A DNA stretch of 17,505 nucleotides, from assembly GCA_046726955.1 (NCBI GenBank), contig JBKPBQ010000446.1, positions 1 through 17,505 on the forward strand, written 5' to 3'. Under the pieces are notes generated by a model. That model did not search any database. It worked only from the letters and a program-made list of their open reading frames with translations, and was not told the DNA's origin. Source of the stretch: CAVPGH01 sp046726955. GTDB lineage: Bacteria > Acidobacteriota > Vicinamibacteria > Fen-336. Below are positions 14,653-17,505 of this stretch, piece after piece. Position 1 is the first letter of the stretch. Every line of letters begins with the position of its first letter. The translations under genes and the position numbers were made by a program.

Positions 14653-15906
14653 ATGCCGGCTCGCCGGTTCTGGCTGGTCGCGCTCGCGGCCCTCGCTGCC
14701 TCGGCGGCGAGCGGGGAGACCGAGGCGACCCGAATGCCCGACCCGCGCACGCAGACCGCAGTGGAGCTCATGGAGGGGTTCGCCGAGCGGACGGGGATCA
14801 CGTCGGACCGGCCCCAGCAGCGCTACCTCTGGACCGATGCGTTCGCCGTGTGCAACTACCTCGGCTTGTCGCGCGTGACGGGCGACGGGCAGTACCGCCA
14901 GTTCGCCCTGCGGCTCGTCGATCGCGTGCACGAGGTCCTGGGCCGCCACCGCCTCGACGGTCCACGCCGGGGCTGGATCAGCGGCCTCGGCGACCGGGAG
15001 GGTGCGGACCATCCCACCCGGGGCGGCCTGCGCATCGGCAAGCCGCTGCCGGAGCGCGCGCCCGGCGCGCCGTTCGACGAGGCGCTCGAGTGGAATCGCG
15101 ACGGACAGTACTTCCACTACCTGACGAAGTGGATGCAGGCGCTCGATCTCGTCGCGCGATCGACGCGCGACCCGCGCTTCGGCCGATGGGCCCGAGAGCT
15201 GGCCGCGCGGACGTACGCCGGCTTCCGCTACACGCCGCCGGGTGGTGCTCGCTCGCGCCTGTATTGGAAGATGAGCATCGACCTCTCGCGCCCGCTCGTG
15301 CCCTCAATGGGCCAGCACGATCCGCTCGACGGCTTCGTCACGTTCGTCGAGCTGCAGACGACACCCGCGGTCCTCGCGGGAGGGCCGCCGCTCGATCACG
15401 AGATCTCCGACCTCGCCTCGATGATGGAGAGTCGCGACTGGACCACGGCGGATCCGCTGGGGCTCGGAGGCCTCTTGATGGACGCCTGGCGAGTGCACCA
15501 GTTGATGCAGCTCGGCGCCCGCGTCGAGGGCACGCTGCTCGCGCAGCTGCTAGAGGCAGCGCGCACGGGTCTCGCCGACTATGCGAGGCAGGACGAGCTC
15601 GAACGACCCGCCGCGACGCGCCTCGCCTTCCGGGAGATCGGTCTCGCCATCGGGTTGCAGGCCGCCGAGCGCCTGAAGCGCGCGCTCGACGCGCAGCCTG
15701 CGGCCGCGCGGCCGCAGCCCGACGTCCGCAAGCCGCTCGACGCGCTGCTGCGCCACGTCGCCCTGCGCGACGAGATCGAGCGCTTCTGGCTCGCGGCGGA
15801 AAATCGCCGAGCGCCCAGCTGGAGCGAGCACCGCGACATCAACGAGGTCATGCTCGCGACGAGCCTCGCTCCCGAAGGGTGTCTGGAGCTGCCGCCGGTC
15901 CAGTAG
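14653..15906 (+). CDS. Exported protein of unknown function, possibly six-hairpin (alpha/alpha) fold
   Basis: The 417-residue protein has a signal peptide (RRFWLVALAALAASAASG). It continues with a helix-rich sequence that looks like repeated alpha-hairpins: YLWTDAFAVCNYLGLSR, then QYRQFALRLVDRVHEVLGRH, then YFHYLTKWMQALDLVARST, then RWARELAARTYAGF. Aromatic and acidic residues at regular spacing (WTDA, EWNRDGQYFHYL, WKMSIDLSR) recall six-hairpin glycosidase-like proteins. I cannot name a family, and no enzyme motif is certain. The start is uncertain: ATG 14653 directly abuts a GAGGAGG and gives the best signal peptide, while in-frame GTG 14629 would add eight residues. It is divergent from the DUF3300-DUF2950 pair and stands alone on its strand until 16178. 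Confidence 0.72.
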   Translation: MPARRFWLVALAALAASAASGETEATRMPDPRTQTAVELMEGFAERTGITSDRPQQRYLWTDAFAVCNYLGLSRVTGDGQYRQFALRLVDRVHEVLGRHRLDGPRRGWISGLGDREGADHPTRGGLRIGKPLPERAPGAPFDEALEWNRDGQYFHYLTKWMQALDLVARSTRDPRFGRWARELAARTYAGFRYTPPGGARSRLYWKMSIDLSRPLVPSMGQHDPLDGFVTFVELQTTPAVLAGGPPLDHEISDLASMMESRDWTTADPLGLGGLLMDAWRVHQLMQLGARVEGTLLAQLLEAARTGLADYARQDELERPAATRLAFREIGLAIGLQAAERLKRALDAQPAAARPQPDVRKPLDALLRHVALRDEIERFWLAAENRRAPSWSEHRDINEVMLATSLAPEGCLELPPVQ

Positions 15907-16177
15907 TCCCTGGTCAGCGTCACGCGATTTCACGTAAAGCGGTCGAAATCCCTTGACACGACGTTGCACGGAGCCCACCTTCGAAGAAGGAGGACGATCT
16001 AGAAGCCCCGCTCGTCGGGAGCTTGCAGTCTGGCTTCCGAACCCGTTCGCATCACGAGGGTCGTGCCCGCAGACGACCCCAACGACGTGGGGCGATTACG
16101 TTTCCCTACTAGCCTCCTGGCCTGGACGGACGAGACTCGGGGACCTCCCTCGAGCACCGAAGAAGAAGGAGGAGCCA
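15907..16177 (+). other. 271-base non-coding region with a lone TTGACA and duplicated GAAGAAGGAGG stretches
   Basis: A perfect -35 TTGACA at 15953-15958 lacks a good -10 at the usual distance (CACCTT at 15976). A purine-rich GAAGAAGGAGG at 15983-15993 resembles a ribosome site but is followed by ATC TAG, not a start codon. A very similar stretch stands at the true ribosome site of the gene at 16178. The 5' leader of that gene may therefore be about 200 bases long. I see no riboswitch I can name and no supported small gene in it. Confidence 0.35.
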
Positions 16178-16549
16178 ATGCGAAGGCTGATTCTGGCTGC
16201 CGTGCTGATGTCGGCGGCGGGTTGGGCGATGGCGCAGGAGCCGCGGCCCGAAGCGCAAGAGCCGCAGAAGCCCGCCCAGACGGTGAGCGACGCGAAGGAG
16301 ATGACGGCAACCGTCGTCGCGACCGATCCGGCGGTCAAGACGATCACCATCAAGAAGGAAGCGGCGGGCGCAGCGTCAGGCACGGCCTCGGAGCAGGTCT
16401 TCCCGGTGGACGACAAGGCTCTCGCCAACCTGAAGATGACGAAGGCCGGCGACAAGGTGAAGCTGACCCTGAAGTCGGATCCCGCGACCGGCAAGGAGAC
16501 CGTGACGTCGATCGAGAAGCCCAAGAGCTCGACACAAGAGCCCCGGTAG
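16178..16549 (+). CDS. Small periplasmic protein, probable beta-barrel (OB-like), unknown function
   Basis: This 123-residue protein has a clear signal peptide (RLILAAVLMSAAGWAMA, cleaved near residue 19) and a short Pro/Gln/Glu-rich linker. A beta-rich domain of about 80 residues follows: MTATVVATDPAVKTITIK, then EQVFPVDDKALANLKMTKAGDKVKLTLKSDP, then KETVTSIEK. The pattern of strand, turn, VDD..L..LK.GDKV.L.. strand is common in small exported proteins of the DUF1344, DUF5666 or CusF-like kind. Some of these bind metals, but no Met/His/Trp metal site is visible here. The start is secure: AAGGAGGAG lies 4 bases before ATG 16178. The gene is a single unit ended by the strong terminator at 16585-16621. 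Confidence 0.85.
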   Translation: MRRLILAAVLMSAAGWAMAQEPRPEAQEPQKPAQTVSDAKEMTATVVATDPAVKTITIKKEAAGAASGTASEQVFPVDDKALANLKMTKAGDKVKLTLKSDPATGKETVTSIEKPKSSTQEPR

Positions 16550-16570
16550 GGCTCGATCGACAGTAAACCT

Positions 16571-16587
16571 GGTCGGGTCGGGTCGGG
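16571..16587 (+). repeat. GGTCGGGTCGGGTCGGG tract, possible two-tier G-quadruplex
   Basis: Four G-runs (16571-16572, 16575-16577, 16580-16582, 16585-16587) are separated by TC each time, a perfect five-base tandem repeat. It lies between the stop codon at 16549 and the terminator and shares its last three bases with the terminator stem. A two-tier G-quadruplex in the RNA or DNA is possible, but its effect is unknown. Confidence 0.5.
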
Positions 16588-16621
16588 TGCCGGCGTCCGA
16601 GGATGCCGGCACCCTTTTTTT
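16585..16621 (+). terminator. Strong intrinsic terminator after the small periplasmic gene
   Basis: GGGTGCCGGC (16585-16594) pairs perfectly over 10 bp with GCCGGCACCC (16605-16614) across a ten-base loop, directly followed by seven T residues (16615-16621). This is a textbook rho-independent terminator, 36 bases past the stop codon. Confidence 0.95.
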
Positions 16622-16673
16622 GCCTTCGATGCTCGCGGTATCCTCGGCGCGTTCGTCGATCGATGGGGTCGGA

Positions 16674-17405
16674 GTGACTGAAGAGCCGTTGGCCCCGATG
16701 TTCGCGGGCATCGTCGCGCTCCGGGCCGTCGTCGAAGCCGTCCTCGAAGGTCGTGTGGGGCAGATGACCGCCGCGGACGGCGCCGCACGATTGAGCGTCG
16801 GCTGCTACGAGATCTTCGGCGGTCGTCCCTCCTCCTCGTCGGCACGAACGCTCGTGGCCTCGGCGGCGCGGCCGCGCGAGCTCGTCTACGGCAACGATCC
16901 GCGGTGGCGCCAGCTGGTCCTGGACGTGCTCGGCCCCGAGGTCTCGGACCGGCCGATGCGCGACTTCGACCCGAGCGGCATCGCTCTCCCGCCACTCCGG
17001 CGGCTCGAGGCCACGTTGCCCCCGGGCTACCAGCTGCAAGCCTTCGATGCCGATCTCGCCGGCCAGCTCGACAAGGACCTCGAGCCGCACGCGCTCCAGG
17101 TCTTTCCGACCGTCCAAAGCTTCCTGGATGGAGGGCTCGGCTTCGGCGCCGTCCACGACGGGCAGCTCGCCTGCGCCGCCACCTCCTATACCCGCTCCTC
17201 GCGCTCCGTCGAGGTCGCGATCGCCACGCGTCCGGCGTTTCGAGGGCGGGGGCTGGCCGCGGCTGCGGCCGCTCGGCTCCTGCGGCAGTGCCTCGAGGAG
17301 AAGCTCGTCCCGCGCTGGTCCGCCTCCAACCCGGTGTCGCAGCGGCTGGCCGAACGCCTGGGCTATCGGCAGGCGGGCGTCTGCGAGGTGCTCTACCGGC
17401 CCTGA
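16674..17405 (+). CDS. GNAT-family N-acetyltransferase
   Basis: The protein of about 243 residues carries an acetyl-CoA-binding GNAT domain in its second half. VEVAIATRPAFRGRGLAAAAAARLL is motif A, with the RxxGxG/A-type pyrophosphate loop (RGRGLA). WSASNPVSQRLAERLGYRQ is motif B, where the Asn and the LGY/F end are typical. The first half (ALRAVVEAVLEG...DPSGIALPPLRRLEATLPPGY) is a less conserved N-terminal domain, as in the two-domain GNAT_acetyltran group (ZmaR-like). The acetyl acceptor is unknown. The start is uncertain: GTG 16674 has a modest G-rich site upstream (GGGGTCGGA), while ATG 16698 is in frame with none. The open frame before that overlaps the terminator of the previous gene and cannot be real. 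Transcription starts fresh here, with TATCCT at 16639-16644 as a weak -10 candidate. Confidence 0.85.
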   Translation: MTEEPLAPMFAGIVALRAVVEAVLEGRVGQMTAADGAARLSVGCYEIFGGRPSSSSARTLVASAARPRELVYGNDPRWRQLVLDVLGPEVSDRPMRDFDPSGIALPPLRRLEATLPPGYQLQAFDADLAGQLDKDLEPHALQVFPTVQSFLDGGLGFGAVHDGQLACAATSYTRSSRSVEVAIATRPAFRGRGLAAAAAARLLRQCLEEKLVPRWSASNPVSQRLAERLGYRQAGVCEVLYRP

Positions 17406-17423
17406 TCGGGCCAGCGCTTCCGC

Positions 17424-17452
17424 TTGACAGCAGTCTAGATATGTCTTAAGAT
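17424..17452 (+). promoter_or_regulatory. Consensus sigma-70 promoter of the gene entering at the right edge
   Basis: TTGACA (17424-17429, perfect -35) is followed after exactly 17 bases by TAAGAT (17447-17452, four of six matches to the -10). The predicted start is near 17459. It is the best housekeeping promoter in the window and lies in a sharply AT-rich patch. The -10 sits in the middle of a palindrome, so the promoter is almost certainly repressible. Confidence 0.8.
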
Positions 17453-17465
17453 ATATCTATAGATA
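17436..17465. promoter_or_regulatory. Overlapping AT-rich palindromes, probable PadR-type operator
   Basis: A 24-bp near-perfect palindrome (17436-17459, TAGATATGTCTTAAGATATATCTA, one mismatched pair) is centred on the -10. A perfect 12-bp palindrome, TATCTATAGATA (17454-17465), overlaps its right end. Sites made of ATATCT/AGATAT halves over a consensus promoter are typical in front of autoregulated PadR-family genes. The palindromes are plain to see; the regulator is inferred. Confidence 0.72.
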
Positions 17466-17482
17466 GGTCGCAAAGTGCGACC
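17466..17482 (+). other. Leader hairpin abutting the ribosome binding site
   Basis: GGTCGCA (17466-17472) pairs perfectly with TGCGACC (17476-17482) around a three-base loop, and the ribosome site GGAAGGAGG begins at the next base (17483). It lies within the first 25 bases of the predicted transcript and may affect RNA stability or ribosome access. Confidence 0.55.
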
Positions 17483-17495
17483 GGAAGGAGGCGTC

Positions 17496-17505
17496 GTGCA
17501 TCAGC
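17496..17505 (+). CDS. First three codons of a gene running off the right edge, probably a PadR-family regulator
   Basis: GTG 17496 follows a full GGAAGGAGG ribosome site (17483-17491) after four bases, downstream of a consensus promoter. Only V-H-Q is readable. The PadR guess rests solely on the type of promoter and operator, not on protein sequence. In related bacteria such regulators often precede MacB/FtsX-type permease genes, which could be looked for just outside the window. Confidence 0.5.

Noticed and set aside
15952..15968. Possible second sigma-54 promoter (TTGACACGACGTTGCA) upstream of the small periplasmic gene
   Set aside because: The GG of the -24 element is broken and the best alignment has one base too few between the elements. 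It fits a plain TTGACA better.
16023..16112. Possible 29-codon leader peptide starting at TTG
   Set aside because: Its composition is Arg-rich and random-looking, its start codon is rare and the ribosome site poorly spaced. Nothing supports translation.

Overview
This is a very GC-rich bacterial chromosome window. It carries about fourteen protein-coding genes, two of them cut by the window edges, and no tRNA, rRNA, CRISPR array, insertion sequence or phage gene that I can see. The gene content suits a free-living, aerobic or facultative, Gram-negative soil or sediment bacterium: an outer-membrane FadL-type porin, many Sec signal peptides, a zinc-ribbon/PEGA Ser/Thr kinase, an adjacent DUF3300-DUF2950 pair, a multihaem-type propeller cytochrome and a PadR-like promoter. 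Acidobacteriota or a neighbouring phylum is my best guess. This rests on family content only, because no phylogenetic marker is present.

Layout. (1) Positions 1-904: an antibiotic-biosynthesis-monooxygenase-like gene (minus, cut at the left edge) diverges from an ABATE/CGNR-type regulator (plus). The gap between them holds four evenly spaced GTAACC/GGTTAC boxes that form one large symmetrical operator. (2) 956-6259, all minus: a small secreted beta/gamma-crystallin protein with DUF4214-like repeats behind a good sigma-54 promoter; a very large secreted YVTN-propeller/di-haem cytochrome c protein with a Kelch propeller inserted between its two haem motifs; and an unknown secreted protein. (3) 6531-8378, plus: an ECF-like sigma factor with a C-terminal TPR-like tail, divergent from group 2, then an aldo/keto reductase. 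(4) 8389-10869, minus: a membrane Ser/Thr kinase followed one base later by an exported TPR-like protein whose reading frame is broken in a C5 run. (5) 10978-12225, plus: a FadL/OmpP1-type porin. (6) 12232-14465, minus: DUF3300 then DUF2950 with overlapping stop and start. (7) 14653-17405, plus: an unknown exported protein, a small periplasmic protein with a strong terminator, and a GNAT acetyltransferase. (8) The right edge holds a consensus promoter inside AT-rich palindromes, typical of PadR-family genes, and the first three codons of the next gene.

As a whole this is an envelope-biased region: at least eight products carry export signals. It also has several local regulators (CGNR protein, sigma factor, kinase, probable PadR). 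The strongest second-look items are the four-box operator at 131-212, the interrupted di-haem protein, the sigma-54 promoter in front of the crystallin-like gene, and the palindromic promoter at 17424-17482. I found no convincing new defence or mobile system.
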